Made by a program: the position numbers and the translations under genes. Below the pieces are notes generated by a model. It had not been told where the DNA came from and did not search any database. It saw only the letters and a program-made list of their open reading frames with translations. From JANMDU01 sp031376455 (lineage in GTDB: Bacteria > Pseudomonadota > Gammaproteobacteria > Burkholderiales > Burkholderiaceae_C): a DNA stretch of 64,000 bases. The stretch is from contig JANMDU010000058.1 of NCBI GenBank assembly GCA_031376455.1, positions 53,826 through 117,825 of the forward strand, in the 5' to 3' direction. Positions 24,183 through 32,574 of this stretch are shown piece after piece. Position 1 is the stretch's first letter, and each line of letters opens with the position of its first letter.

Positions 24183-25412
24183 ATGCAAAGTTCAACCTCC
24201 GCGCAACAATTTGAGATTCCCGCAGGCGCGCCAGCCGCAGCGCGCACTTGCCTCAAACTTTTGCAACAACTCAAGCACGGCTCGCTCAGCGTTCAACTGC
24301 CGGACGGCAGCAGCCAGCATTTCGGCCAATCGAGTGACGTTGCAAAAATTCATGGCAACTTGAATTTACACAATTGGAATCCATGCTCAGCTGCGCTCAA
24401 GTCTGGCGATATTGGCTTCGCAGAGAGCTATATCGCAGGCGACTGGAGCACCGCCAATTTAGCCAGCGTGCTGCGCATCTTTGTGGCCAATCGCAGAGAA
24501 GTTGAAGACATCATCTATGGCACGTGGTTCGGACGTTTGGCTTACCGTATCAAGCATTTGCTCAATCGCAACACCAAGGGAAATTCACAAAAAAATATCC
24601 ACGCACATTACGATTTAGGCAACGCTTTTTATGAGCTTTGGTTAGATCAGAGCATGAGTTATTCCTCTGCGCTGTTTGAGGGCGATCTGTCCAAACCCAT
24701 GATCGATGCGCAATACGCCAAGGTGCGCCGTGCGCTACGCATGGCGGGCGTCAAGCCCTCGGATCGTGTTTTGGAAATTGGTTGTGGTTGGGGCGGCTTA
24801 GCGGAAATCAGTGCTCGCGAGTTTGATGCGAATGTCACGGGGGTAACTCTCTCCACTGAACAATTAGATTTTGCGAAACTTCGCATGGAGCGCATCGGTC
24901 ATGCTGTAAACGCTGATTTGCGTTTACAGGACTATCGCGATATTCAAGACGCGCCCTTTGATGCGATTTGTTCGATTGAAATGGTCGAGGCTGTAGGGCG
25001 TGAATATTGGGCAGAGTATTTTTCTACCGTCGCCCGACTGCTCAAGAGTGGTGGCAAAGCATGCATTCAAGCGATCACAATTGATGACGCGTTGTTTGAG
25101 CGTTATGTGAAATCCACAGACTTTATTCAACAGTATATTTTCCCGGGCGGCTGCTTGCCCAGCCCCAGTGAATTTAGAAAAGCAGCGGAAGCGGCTGGTT
25201 TAAAAGTCATCGATCAATTTGCGTTTGGCAAAGATTACGCAGAAACATGCCGACGCTGGCGTGCAGACTTTCTGCAAAAACGCGCAGTGATCTTGCCACT
25301 CGGCTTTGATGAAAAATTCATGCGGACTTGGGAGTTCTATTTGGCTTATTGTGAAGCGGCATTCGAAGAGCAAAACATTGATGTCATGCAATTTACTTTG
25401 TTGAAAGCATGA
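24183..25412 (+). CDS. cyclopropane-fatty-acyl-phospholipid synthase-like methyltransferase
   Basis: 409 residues of the Cfa family, which adds a methylene or methyl group from S-adenosylmethionine to a double bond in membrane phospholipid acyl chains. SAM-binding motif VLEIGCGWGGLAEISA at about residue 195; NIHAHYDLGNAFYELWLDQS and MSYSSALF precede it; SIEMVEAVGREYW and QYIFPGGCLPS are family signatures. In this operon context it may make a methylated unsaturated chain rather than a cyclopropane; that is inference from similarity of gene content to the furan fatty acid cluster. Confidence 0.85.
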   Translation: MQSSTSAQQFEIPAGAPAAARTCLKLLQQLKHGSLSVQLPDGSSQHFGQSSDVAKIHGNLNLHNWNPCSAALKSGDIGFAESYIAGDWSTANLASVLRIFVANRREVEDIIYGTWFGRLAYRIKHLLNRNTKGNSQKNIHAHYDLGNAFYELWLDQSMSYSSALFEGDLSKPMIDAQYAKVRRALRMAGVKPSDRVLEIGCGWGGLAEISAREFDANVTGVTLSTEQLDFAKLRMERIGHAVNADLRLQDYRDIQDAPFDAICSIEMVEAVGREYWAEYFSTVARLLKSGGKACIQAITIDDALFERYVKSTDFIQQYIFPGGCLPSPSEFRKAAEAAGLKVIDQFAFGKDYAETCRRWRADFLQKRAVILPLGFDEKFMRTWEFYLAYCEAAFEEQNIDVMQFTLLKA

Positions 25413-25418
25413 CGCGAT

Positions 25419-26015
25419 ATGAAATTTCTCACCACCTTTCGCCACCTAAATGCTACTGTAATGATAGCATTTAGCGCTTATTTAATGCCGGCTAGCAGCT
25501 TATTTGCCTCTACAAATAGCGCTGCAACGCCTGCGGCGATTGCGCAGGCCATTGGAGGTGCGCGAGCTATCGGGCAAGCTCGGCTCACGGTGTATGGCTT
25601 CAACATCTATGACGCGAAACTTTGGGCTGCTGATGGATTTTCCTCAACAAGCTTTGTAACACAACAGTTTGCGCTAGAACTTCGCTATCTGCGCAATTTC
25701 AAAGGCGAGATGATTGCCGAGCGTTCACTATCTGAGATGCTTCGATTGGGCGAGATCAGCGATGAAAAGGCTTCGAATTGGCTTGCGAGTATGAAGAAAA
25801 CCTTTCCCGATGTGAAGAAAGGCGATGTGCTGATAGGTATTCATCGGCCAGATGGCAGCGCCAGTTTCAATTTGAATGGCAAACCGATTGGCGATGTCAT
25901 CGACGCAGAGTTCACGCGATATTTCTTCGGCATCTGGCTCAGCCCCAGAACGAGCGAGCCAAAAATGCGCAAAGACTTGATCGGCACAGTAGCTTTTGAG
26001 GCGAAGCCAAAGTGA
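25419..26015 (+). CDS. exported chalcone isomerase-like protein
   Basis: 198 residues. After an N-terminal signal region, GGARAIGQARLTVYGFNIYD, QFALELRYLRNFKGEMIAER and LIGIHRPDGSASFNLNGKPI match the bacterial chalcone isomerase-like family, thought to bind fatty acids. The signal peptide (NATVMIAFSAYLMPASSLFA) is encoded by element A. The gene begins 6 bases after the Cfa-like gene and its stop overlaps the GTG of the next gene. Likely a periplasmic lipid-binding or isomerising protein in the same pathway; catalytic role unproven. Confidence 0.8.
   Translation: MKFLTTFRHLNATVMIAFSAYLMPASSLFASTNSAATPAAIAQAIGGARAIGQARLTVYGFNIYDAKLWAADGFSSTSFVTQQFALELRYLRNFKGEMIAERSLSEMLRLGEISDEKASNWLASMKKTFPDVKKGDVLIGIHRPDGSASFNLNGKPIGDVIDAEFTRYFFGIWLSPRTSEPKMRKDLIGTVAFEAKPK
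25451..25508 (+). repeat. element A copy 9 (encodes a signal peptide)
   Basis: TGCTACTGTAATGATAGC, TTTAGCGCTTATTTA, ATGCCGGCTAGC, same orientation and frame as the other coding copies (ATVMIAFSAYLMPAS). Confidence 0.8.
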
Positions 26016-27298
26016 TCCCTGTGCAGCCACTTATCCCCTCGTCGCCTTGGTCTGTGAGCCAAGGGCTGCGCTATGGTGCTTTGGGTATTGCTTTGGCTTT
26101 TGTGGCGTTGCCGCTTTATGTCTTGCTGCCTAATTTTTATGCGCGTGAATTCGGTGTGGGCTTGACGACACTTGGGGGCATTTTGCTAGGCGCGCGATTG
26201 TTTGATGCAGTGATAGATCCTGCGCTAGGCGGTTGGGCTGATCGTTTGTTTGGCCGCTCGGTCAAAAAGGCTTTGCGCGTGGCTTTCGCGGCAGCAGTGG
26301 TGCTGGCGCTAGGGTTTGCAGCTTTGTTTTTCCCGCCTGTGCGCGGCAACGATCTTCTGGTTTGGGTCACCGTTGCGTTGATCGTGACTTATGCGGCCTA
26401 CAGCTTTGTGAGTGTGACGCATCAAAGCTGGGGCGCTCGGCTGGGCGGAGATGCAGCATTTCGCGCGCGCGTTGCCGCATGGCGAGAGGCACCGGGCTTA
26501 ATCGGTGTGTTGCTGGCATCGACGCTGCCGATTGTGGCTGGGTTGCCTGCCATGGTGGCGGTGTTTTTTATGCTACTGGCTCTTGGCCTGTGGGCTTTGT
26601 CGCATGCACCGAGGCCCGCCGTGAGAACAACCAATGCGGCAGCAAGTCATGCCAAACAAGATGTGATGCGGCCTTGGCAAAATGCACGCTTTCGCGCTTT
26701 GATGTTAATTTTTGTGTTGAACGGCATTGCCAGTGCTGTGCCAGCGACTTTGGTACTGTTCTTTGTGCAAGATTTGCTGCAAGCGCCGAAGGATATGGAG
26801 GCCGTGTTTCTAGGGGTCTATTTCATCGCCGGTGCTTTGGCCATTCCACTTTGGATGCAAGCTGTCAAGCGTATCGGTTTGGCGTGGGGCTGGTTGGCCA
26901 GCATGGTGCTCTCCATTTTGGTGTTTATCTGGGCTGCGACTTTGGGCGCGGGCGATGTATGGGCTTATGCAGCGGTGTGTGCTTTGTCTGGGGTTGCGTT
27001 GGGTGCTGATTTGGCGTTTCCCAGTGCATTGCTCACCGGTGCTATTCAAGCGCAAGGTGATCAAGATCAGCATGAGGGCGCCTATTACGGCTGGTGGAAC
27101 TTTGCGACCAAGCTCAACATGGCGCTTGCAGCGGGCTTAGCACTGCCCTTGCTCGACATGTTTGGCTACACACCAGGCGCGCGCAGCCCGCAAGCTTTGC
27201 ACGCTTTGGTGATTGCGTATTGTGTGCTGCCGTGCGCTCTTAAATTAATAGCGTCTGGCGCATTGTTTATGGCGGCCAGAGGCCAAAAGTTCACTTAA
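26012..27298 (+). CDS. MFS/GPH-type transporter
   Basis: 428-residue inner-membrane protein with about 12 predicted hydrophobic segments. GARLFDAVIDPALGGWADR is the D-x3-D-P loop characteristic of the GPH (MelB-like) branch, with a related segment SVTHQSWGARLGGDA in the second quarter. It starts at GTG overlapping the upstream TGA by 4 bases. Members of this branch recur in the FAD-DUF1365-Cfa cluster; the cargo is unknown, perhaps a lipid precursor. The C-terminal residues ALKLIASGALFMAARGQK come from an element A copy that runs to the stop codon. Confidence 0.85.
   Translation: MIPVQPLIPSSPWSVSQGLRYGALGIALAFVALPLYVLLPNFYAREFGVGLTTLGGILLGARLFDAVIDPALGGWADRLFGRSVKKALRVAFAAAVVLALGFAALFFPPVRGNDLLVWVTVALIVTYAAYSFVSVTHQSWGARLGGDAAFRARVAAWREAPGLIGVLLASTLPIVAGLPAMVAVFFMLLALGLWALSHAPRPAVRTTNAAASHAKQDVMRPWQNARFRALMLIFVLNGIASAVPATLVLFFVQDLLQAPKDMEAVFLGVYFIAGALAIPLWMQAVKRIGLAWGWLASMVLSILVFIWAATLGAGDVWAYAAVCALSGVALGADLAFPSALLTGAIQAQGDQDQHEGAYYGWWNFATKLNMALAAGLALPLLDMFGYTPGARSPQALHALVIAYCVLPCALKLIASGALFMAARGQKFT
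27235..27296 (+). repeat. element A copy 10 (C-terminus of MFS gene)
   Basis: GCTCTTAAATTAATAGC, GTCTGGCGCA, TTGTTTATGGCGGCC, AGAGGCCAAAAG; same orientation and frame as the signal-peptide copies, here forming the last membrane-proximal residues. Confidence 0.8.
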
Positions 27299-27307
27299 AA
27301 GGAGTTA

Positions 27308-27877
27308 ATGATGTCTAGACTTGCTTCACGTCGGTTTTTACTCGCAGCAACGGGTGCGGCGGCTACTTTGGCAATCACAGGCTGCGGCACGCGCCCACAG
27401 GTGGCAGATTACGCCAATGAAAAACCTGTCTTTGATCTCAAAGCCTATTTCAATGGCCGCGTTGACGGCTGGGGCATCTTCACAGATCGCGATGGCAAAG
27501 TCGCGCGGCGCTTCATCGTCACGATGAATTGCTCATGGAATGGCGAAAATGGCATTCTCGATGAAGATTTTATCTACAGCGATGGCAAAAAAGAAAAGCG
27601 CATTTGGCGCATGAAACGCATGACGGGCACTGATGGTGTCGTCCGCTACGAAGGCCGCGCGGATGATGTGGTGGGCATCGGCAATGGCGAGCAACGCGGC
27701 AACGCGTTTCGCTGGGGCTACACGCTCGCGCTACCGGTCGATGGTAAGGTTTACGAGGTGCAGTTCGACGATTGGATGTACCAAGTGGACAACCAAGTCG
27801 TGATCAACAAAGCCACCATGAGTAAATTCGGTATTACGCTTGGCGAGCTAGTCGTCACATTTTCGAAGAAAATTTAA
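27308..27877 (+). CDS. DUF3833 family lipoprotein
   Basis: 189 residues. An N-terminal lipoprotein signal FLLAATGAAATLAITGCGTR has the lipobox ITGC. The rest (AYFNGRVDGWGIFTDRDGKV, VTMNCSWNGENGILDEDF and DWMYQVDNQVVINKATMSKF) matches DUF3833, a lipid-anchored beta-rich protein. AAAAGGAG precedes two adjacent ATGs (27308 and 27311); either may be used. The family recurs with this operon and may hold or carry the lipid product; function not established. Confidence 0.85.
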   Translation: MMSRLASRRFLLAATGAAATLAITGCGTRPQVADYANEKPVFDLKAYFNGRVDGWGIFTDRDGKVARRFIVTMNCSWNGENGILDEDFIYSDGKKEKRIWRMKRMTGTDGVVRYEGRADDVVGIGNGEQRGNAFRWGYTLALPVDGKVYEVQFDDWMYQVDNQVVINKATMSKFGITLGELVVTFSKKI

Positions 27878-27939
27878 ATCTCATCGGATTCCCGTTGGCT
27901 CTCCGTGTCCATCAGATCAAACATAACAAAGCAGCCATC

Positions 27940-28710
27940 ATGAGCCTGAACCCAAAAATCGCCAATTGGCATGGCAAACGTATTTGGCTCGTGGGCGCAT
28001 CAACAGGCATTGGCCGCGCCACGGCTGAAGCGCTACATGCGCAAGGTGCCACAGTCATCGTCTCGGCGCGAAGCGCTGCGCCTCTGGCAGAGCTCGCGGC
28101 ACTCTGTCCGGGCATGCAAACCATTGCGCTTGATGCCACCGATGAGGTCGCTGTGAAAGCGACGGCCGCCCAACTGATTGCGGATGGCGGAATTGATCTC
28201 ATGATGTACTGCGCCGGTGTTTATCAGCCGCTCCGTGCGCAAGAGCTGAGTAGTAGCACGATGGCGCAGCATATGCAGGTTAACTATCTGGGTGCGGTGT
28301 ACGTGACGGAGGCAGTGCTGCCAGCGATGCTCATCTCCAAGCGCGGGCATTTGAGCTATGTATCCAGCGTGGCAGGGTTTCGAGGTTTGCCCAAATCTTT
28401 GGCCTATGGGCCAACGAAAGCAGCCATGATCAACATGGCAGAAACGCTGTATATTGATTTGCATGATGAGGGTTTAGGCGTAAGCATCATCAATCCAGGA
28501 TTCGTCGAGACGCCGCTCACTTCTCAGAATACTTTTCATATGCCAGCTCTAATTAAGCCTGCGCAAGCTGCTACTGAAATCATAGCGGGCTGGGAGACGG
28601 GTAAATTTGAAATGCATTTCCCGAAGCGCTTTACGAGCTGGCTAAAAATCATGCGCAGCATGCCGTATAGCGTGTATTTCAAGATGACACGGCAATTCAC
28701 GGGGCTTTAG
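27940..28710 (+). CDS. short-chain dehydrogenase/reductase
   Basis: 256-residue classical SDR: WLVGASTGIGRATAEALHAQ is the NAD(P) motif, YCAGVY the NAG-like motif, and SYVSSVAGFRGLPKSLAYGP followed by TKAAM gives the Ser-Tyr-Lys catalytic set. IINPGFVETPLT is the usual continuation. The start at 27940 (MSLNPK) is preferred over an upstream in-frame ATG because the family begins near here. Residues KPAQAATEIIAG coincide with a diverged inverted element A. Probably acts on a hydroxy or keto group within the lipid pathway. Confidence 0.85.
   Translation: MSLNPKIANWHGKRIWLVGASTGIGRATAEALHAQGATVIVSARSAAPLAELAALCPGMQTIALDATDEVAVKATAAQLIADGGIDLMMYCAGVYQPLRAQELSSSTMAQHMQVNYLGAVYVTEAVLPAMLISKRGHLSYVSSVAGFRGLPKSLAYGPTKAAMINMAETLYIDLHDEGLGVSIINPGFVETPLTSQNTFHMPALIKPAQAATEIIAGWETGKFEMHFPKRFTSWLKIMRSMPYSVYFKMTRQFTGL
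28531..28586 (-). repeat. element A copy 11 (inside SDR gene)
   Basis: Minus strand: CGCTATGATTTCAGTAGC, GCTTGCGCAG, TTAATTAGAGCTGGC. Two parts match well, the GCCGGC core is mutated. Inverted relative to the gene. Confidence 0.6.
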
Positions 28711-28713
28711 AAA

Positions 28714-29157
28714 ATGCCTCACATTACATCTGATCCGCGCGTGCAGCGTATCGCAGATTTTTTTGAAACTTTGCAGCCTGCATCTGTGCAGCGAATGGAT
28801 GAGCTTTATACGCAAGATGCCTATTTCAAAGATCCGTTTAACGAAGTGCGCGGGCTAGAAGAGGTGCAGCGTATATTCAGCCACATGTATGTCGCGCTCA
28901 ACGCTCCGTATTTTGTGGTGACAAACACCGTGACGCAGGGCGATCAGTGTTTTGTCGTTTGGGATTTCAAATTCCGCTTCAAGCGCTTTGATACGGTGAC
29001 TGTGCAAACCGTTCGTGGCTGCTCGCATTTGCAGCTTGCGCCGGATGGACGCATTGCTTTTCATCGAGATTACTGGGATGCGGCTGAAGAGTTGTATGAA
29101 AAATTGCCCTATGTTGGGTCTTTGATGCGCTGGCTCAAAAAGCGCGCTAATGCCTGA
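28714..29157 (+). CDS. NTF2-like (SnoaL-like) protein
   Basis: 147-residue small alpha+beta barrel protein: VQRIADFFETLQPASVQRMD, LYTQDAYFKDPFNEVRG and DGRIAFHRDYWDAAEELYEK are typical of the SnoaL/NTF2-like family often annotated as nuclear transport factor 2. It starts 4 bases after the SDR stop and closes the eight-gene operon. Such domains form pockets for hydrophobic ligands and may isomerise or bind; which applies here is unknown. Confidence 0.8.
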   Translation: MPHITSDPRVQRIADFFETLQPASVQRMDELYTQDAYFKDPFNEVRGLEEVQRIFSHMYVALNAPYFVVTNTVTQGDQCFVVWDFKFRFKRFDTVTVQTVRGCSHLQLAPDGRIAFHRDYWDAAEELYEKLPYVGSLMRWLKKRANA

Positions 29158-29170
29158 AAGAAAACAGATC

Positions 29171-29932
29171 ATGATCAAATATTTTCAAAAGACATTTGCA
29201 GTGTTATCGCTGTGCTTCGTAGCAACAGCAACGCAAGCGGCGGATCTCAAGGTGTTGACCGCTGGCGCTTTTAAGCCAGTGCTGGTTGCTCTGCAACACG
29301 AATTTGAAAAGCAAACCGGACATCGCTTAATCATTGACAACGATACAGCGGGTGGCTTGCAAAGGCGGATTGCGGCTGGCGAGGCATTTGATGTACTTGT
29401 GGTGACGCCTGCTGTCTTGACGACGCTCGGAAGCCAAGGAAAATTATCAGAGAGCAGCGCGCAGCGCTTGGCTCGCGTGGCCATCGGCGTCGCGGTTAAA
29501 AATGGTGATCGAGCGCCAGATATTTCCACGGTGGCAAATTTTCAAGCAGCGCTGCTAGCCGCACGGGCTGTCGCCTATATCGATCCTGCAGCGGGCGGAT
29601 CGAGCGGCATTTATCTCTCCAATTTGTTTGAAAAGTGGGGGCTCAAAGAGCGCATCAATGCCAAGGCTGTGCTCGTACCGGGCGGCTTGGTGGCGGAGCG
29701 GCTCTTGAACAGTCAAGCAGATTTGGCGGTGCATCAGATTAGCGAGATTTTGGCTGTTCAAGGCGTGACCTTGGTCGGGCCGCTTCCCGCAGAAATTCAA
29801 AACTACACGGTTTACAGCGGCGCAATTTCTAGCAGCAGTGCGCAAGCGATAGCAGCCAAGCAACTCATTGATGCCTTGAACAGCCCAGCAGCTGCTGCTA
29901 TTCTGCAGAGCAAGGGCATGGAGCGGCCCTAA
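29171..29932 (+). CDS. ModA-like periplasmic substrate-binding protein
   Basis: 253 residues. Signal peptide TFAVLSLCFVATATQAA then KVLTAGAFKPVLVALQHEFE and AYIDPAAGGSSGIYLSNLFE, which resemble molybdate-type binding proteins, though the molybdate-binding serine context is not well conserved. No permease or ATPase is nearby, so it is an orphan binding protein. The ATG at 29171 is preferred to upstream alternatives because the signal peptide starts there. In Burkholderiales such orphans are often encoded near catabolic genes; here it sits next to the NicX-like gene. Ligand unknown. Confidence 0.75.
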   Translation: MIKYFQKTFAVLSLCFVATATQAADLKVLTAGAFKPVLVALQHEFEKQTGHRLIIDNDTAGGLQRRIAAGEAFDVLVVTPAVLTTLGSQGKLSESSAQRLARVAIGVAVKNGDRAPDISTVANFQAALLAARAVAYIDPAAGGSSGIYLSNLFEKWGLKERINAKAVLVPGGLVAERLLNSQADLAVHQISEILAVQGVTLVGPLPAEIQNYTVYSGAISSSSAQAIAAKQLIDALNSPAAAAILQSKGMERP

Positions 29933-29940
29933 AGAATTCG

Positions 29941-31023
29941 TTAAACGGGCAGGGCGAGCAACTGCCCAGATTGCACGACCAGCGCGCCATCCAGCGTCAC
30001 AGTGCAGTGCTTCATCGGTAGATCAAAATGCCCCAACGTGTAGCGCCCAGCGCTCTCGTTTGCACCGGTGCTGTAGAGAAAACTTCCCGCCGCGCAGCGC
30101 AGCTCAGTGCCGTTGAAATCCCGTTTGTCAAACATGGCCATGCTGTCGAACCGCCCAGCTGGATTGAGGCCGTAGCCCACATGTGAGACGGCGTAAGCCG
30201 CTTTGTGGCCATCGCGCGCCTCCCATGCGGAGAGATATTCGCGCATGAGCTGTGCATCGACGCCCGAGCCTTCAATCTTTACGATGTGATCGTTTTCAAT
30301 CGTGAGCGCAATGGGCTGCTCAATGTAGCGTTTGAAGGCCAAATTCACATCGCCCGTACCAAGCACCAAACGGCCGTTGACACTGCCTGCTTTGGGAAAG
30401 GTAAGCACCAGGCCGCCGGGGAAATGCGTCATTGTGCCGGGCTTGCTGGTGCATCCCCAATTGCCGCCGCTGGGGGCGCCTTCTAAGGCGATGTGCAAAT
30501 CTGTGCCCGCGCTGCTGCCCACATGCATCGTCCTTGTGCCGCGCAAACGCTTGCTATGCGCTTTCACGGTATGTTCCAACGCATCGTCAGGTAACAGACG
30601 GCAGAGGGCTTCGGGATGCTCGTTGCTGATGTAAATCACACGCGGCTGCGTGCTGCCATTCCCTTTCAAAATCGCAGGCAGCTCGGGAGCATGCATGAGG
30701 CCTTCGACGGTGCAGTCAATCACGAGATGGCAAGCTGCAAGGGCATGGATGACAGGAGCAATGCCGCCGATGGCCGTGCTCGCGCCTGTGGAACGAATGA
30801 TGGGTGACGTAGGCTGAGCAAGAGCAGGTCGCGTCGGCAGCGTCAAAATGAAATGTTGCGCGCCGATGCGAGCCAGAGCATGGCGCATGGCCTCGATCAA
30901 ATCTGAACGCGATTGGCTTTCGCACAAAATCGCCGCTGTCTCGTTGTTTTGCAAGGCACAGCGGCGTAGTAGCAACTCAAAGCAATCGATCCAATGGGGT
31001 TCGAGGCGGCTTGGGTTTGTCAT
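29941..31023 (-). CDS. NicX-like dioxygenase / M29-family metalloenzyme
   Basis: 360 residues. The C-terminal half matches 2,5-dihydroxypyridine 5,6-dioxygenase (NicX) and its M29 aminopeptidase relatives: VSHVGYGLNPAGRFDSMAMF, AGSFLYSTGANESAGRYTLG and GHFDLPMKHCTVTLDG. The histidine of SHVGYG and the His and Asp of GHFDLP are the expected iron ligands. NicX opens a dihydroxypyridine ring in nicotinate degradation; other nic genes are absent, so the substrate may be another hydroxy-pyridine or the protein may be a peptidase. It is divergent from a flavin reductase gene with 53 bases between starts, which would suit a two-gene oxygenase system. Confidence 0.7.
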   Translation of the reverse strand: MTNPSRLEPHWIDCFELLLRRCALQNNETAAILCESQSRSDLIEAMRHALARIGAQHFILTLPTRPALAQPTSPIIRSTGASTAIGGIAPVIHALAACHLVIDCTVEGLMHAPELPAILKGNGSTQPRVIYISNEHPEALCRLLPDDALEHTVKAHSKRLRGTRTMHVGSSAGTDLHIALEGAPSGGNWGCTSKPGTMTHFPGGLVLTFPKAGSVNGRLVLGTGDVNLAFKRYIEQPIALTIENDHIVKIEGSGVDAQLMREYLSAWEARDGHKAAYAVSHVGYGLNPAGRFDSMAMFDKRDFNGTELRCAAGSFLYSTGANESAGRYTLGHFDLPMKHCTVTLDGALVVQSGQLLALPV

Positions 31024-31076
31024 GGTGCAGCGATGGGCATTGAAGAGAGGGCATACTACATGAAAACTTTCATCAC

Positions 31077-31583
31077 ATGGCCTCATTCAACTCTCCATCC
31101 AACTCTGCGTCGCCACTCGCGCTGCGCTCAGCGCTCGGCTTGTTTGCCACGGGCGTCACCATTATTACCACGCGTGCGCTTGACGGCAGCATGATCGGGC
31201 TCACGGCCAATTCGTTTAACTCAGTATCGCTCACGCCGCCGCTTGTGCTCTGGAGCATTGGGCAAAAGGCTGGCTCTCTGCAAGCATTTTTACAGGCCAA
31301 GCATTACGCCATCCATGTGCTGGCTGTTGAGCAGCAAGCCTTGGCTGAGCGCTTTGCAGGTAAAGCCACGGATCGGTTTGCGGGCGTGGTGATGCACGAA
31401 GGCAGAGGTGGCATCCCGCTCCTAGAAGGCTGCGCAGCCGTGTTTGAATGCGAAGCGAAGAGCCAGTATCCTGAAGGCGATCATGTGATTCTTGTCGGCG
31501 AAGTATTGGCCTGCCAACATGATGCAAGTCGCGCGCCGCTGCTGTTTCATGGCGGAAAGTTCTATACCGAGCATCCTTTATGA
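31077..31583 (+). CDS. flavin reductase family protein
   Basis: 168-residue FMN/FAD-binding protein: LGLFATGVTIITTRALDGSM, GLTANSFNSVSLTPPLVLWS and YPEGDHVILVGEVLACQHDA are the standard landmarks of NADH:flavin reductases that serve two-component monooxygenases. No partner oxygenase is adjacent, except the divergent NicX-like gene, which would not normally need one. Its stop overlaps the ATG of the EamA gene (ATGA), so the two are co-translated. Confidence 0.85.
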   Translation: MASFNSPSNSASPLALRSALGLFATGVTIITTRALDGSMIGLTANSFNSVSLTPPLVLWSIGQKAGSLQAFLQAKHYAIHVLAVEQQALAERFAGKATDRFAGVVMHEGRGGIPLLEGCAAVFECEAKSQYPEGDHVILVGEVLACQHDASRAPLLFHGGKFYTEHPL

Positions 31584-32506
31584 GCGTGCGTGCTCTGCCT
31601 CAGCGCAAAGATCATTTGGATGGGCTAGCGATTGTTTTACTCTTAGCTTGCTGCTTGTTTTGGGGCTTGCAGCAGGTGCTGGCCAAAGCCACACTCACTG
31701 AAGTACCGCCGGTGTTTCAATCGGCTTTCAGAGCGATTGGCGCGACCGTTTTGCTATCCCTGTGGTGCAAGTTGCGTGGTGTTCCACTTCTGGTGCGCGA
31801 TGGATCGCTCTGGCTGGGGCTGCTAGCCGGTGCATTTTTTACCTTTGAATTTGCCTGCATTTATCTCGCGCTTAGCCATACCGGCGCATCGCGCGTGACG
31901 GTATTTCTCTATACCTCGCCTTTTTGGGTGGCTGCGCTGCTGCCGATCTTCGTTAAAGCGGAGCGCATGAATCGGCTGCAGTGGCTGGGCTTGTCTTGCG
32001 CATTCGCGGCTGTGGTGTTCGCGCTTTGGGAGAGCTTGCAGAAAGCAGGCTCTGGGCGTTTAGGGGATATCTTAGCTTTGCTCGCAGGCGCTTCTTGGGG
32101 GCTCACCACGGTGGTGATCCGCGCGACATCGTTGGCAAAAATCAGCGCGGAGCGGTTGCTGTTTTATCAACTCGCTTGTAGTGCCGTCGTTTTGCCATTG
32201 ATCTCGTGGGCTATGGACGAGCGCTGGCCATCGCTCGGCGGGCTCAGCAGCTTCGCATGGATCTCGCTTTTCTTGCAAACTGCCGTGGGCGCATTCGCAA
32301 GCTATTTGCTCTGGATGTGGATGCTCACGCGCTATCCAGCAGGAAAGATGAGCGCTTTCGTTTTCCTCACGCCTGTATTTGCATTGGTGTTTGCAGCGCT
32401 CTGGCTGAGTGAACCAGTAACAGCCAATTTGGTGATCGCGATCGCGTTGGTTTGCCTCGGTATCCTGCTGGTCAACAAGCGTTGCTCTGTTTTTAAAGCG
32501 CTATAA
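31580..32506 (+). CDS. EamA/DMT-superfamily transporter
   Basis: 308-residue inner-membrane protein with about ten hydrophobic segments and two EamA repeats; ASRVTVFLYTSPFWVAALLP and SAFVFLTPVFALVFAALWLS are the repeat ends typical of drug/metabolite exporters. It is coupled to the flavin reductase by a 4-base overlap. The last residues (VFKAL) and the stop lie in the beginning of an element A copy. Cargo unknown. Confidence 0.85.
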   Translation: MSVRALPQRKDHLDGLAIVLLLACCLFWGLQQVLAKATLTEVPPVFQSAFRAIGATVLLSLWCKLRGVPLLVRDGSLWLGLLAGAFFTFEFACIYLALSHTGASRVTVFLYTSPFWVAALLPIFVKAERMNRLQWLGLSCAFAAVVFALWESLQKAGSGRLGDILALLAGASWGLTTVVIRATSLAKISAERLLFYQLACSAVVLPLISWAMDERWPSLGGLSSFAWISLFLQTAVGAFASYLLWMWMLTRYPAGKMSAFVFLTPVFALVFAALWLSEPVTANLVIAIALVCLGILLVNKRCSVFKAL

Positions 32507-32566
32507 AAAGAGTAGCGCTTTGCGCAGTAAATACGCCGGGTAAGTGCCAAAAAGGCTTAGAAATTA
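32498..32566 (+). repeat. element A copy 12 (3' end of EamA gene and beyond)
   Basis: GCGCTATAAAAAGAGTAGC, GCTTTGCGCAG, AAATACGCCGGG, GTGCCAAAAAGGCTTAG. Begins within the last codons of the EamA gene and ends 9 bases before the stop of the convergent Bug gene. Confidence 0.9.
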
Positions 32567-32574
32567 CTCAAAGA

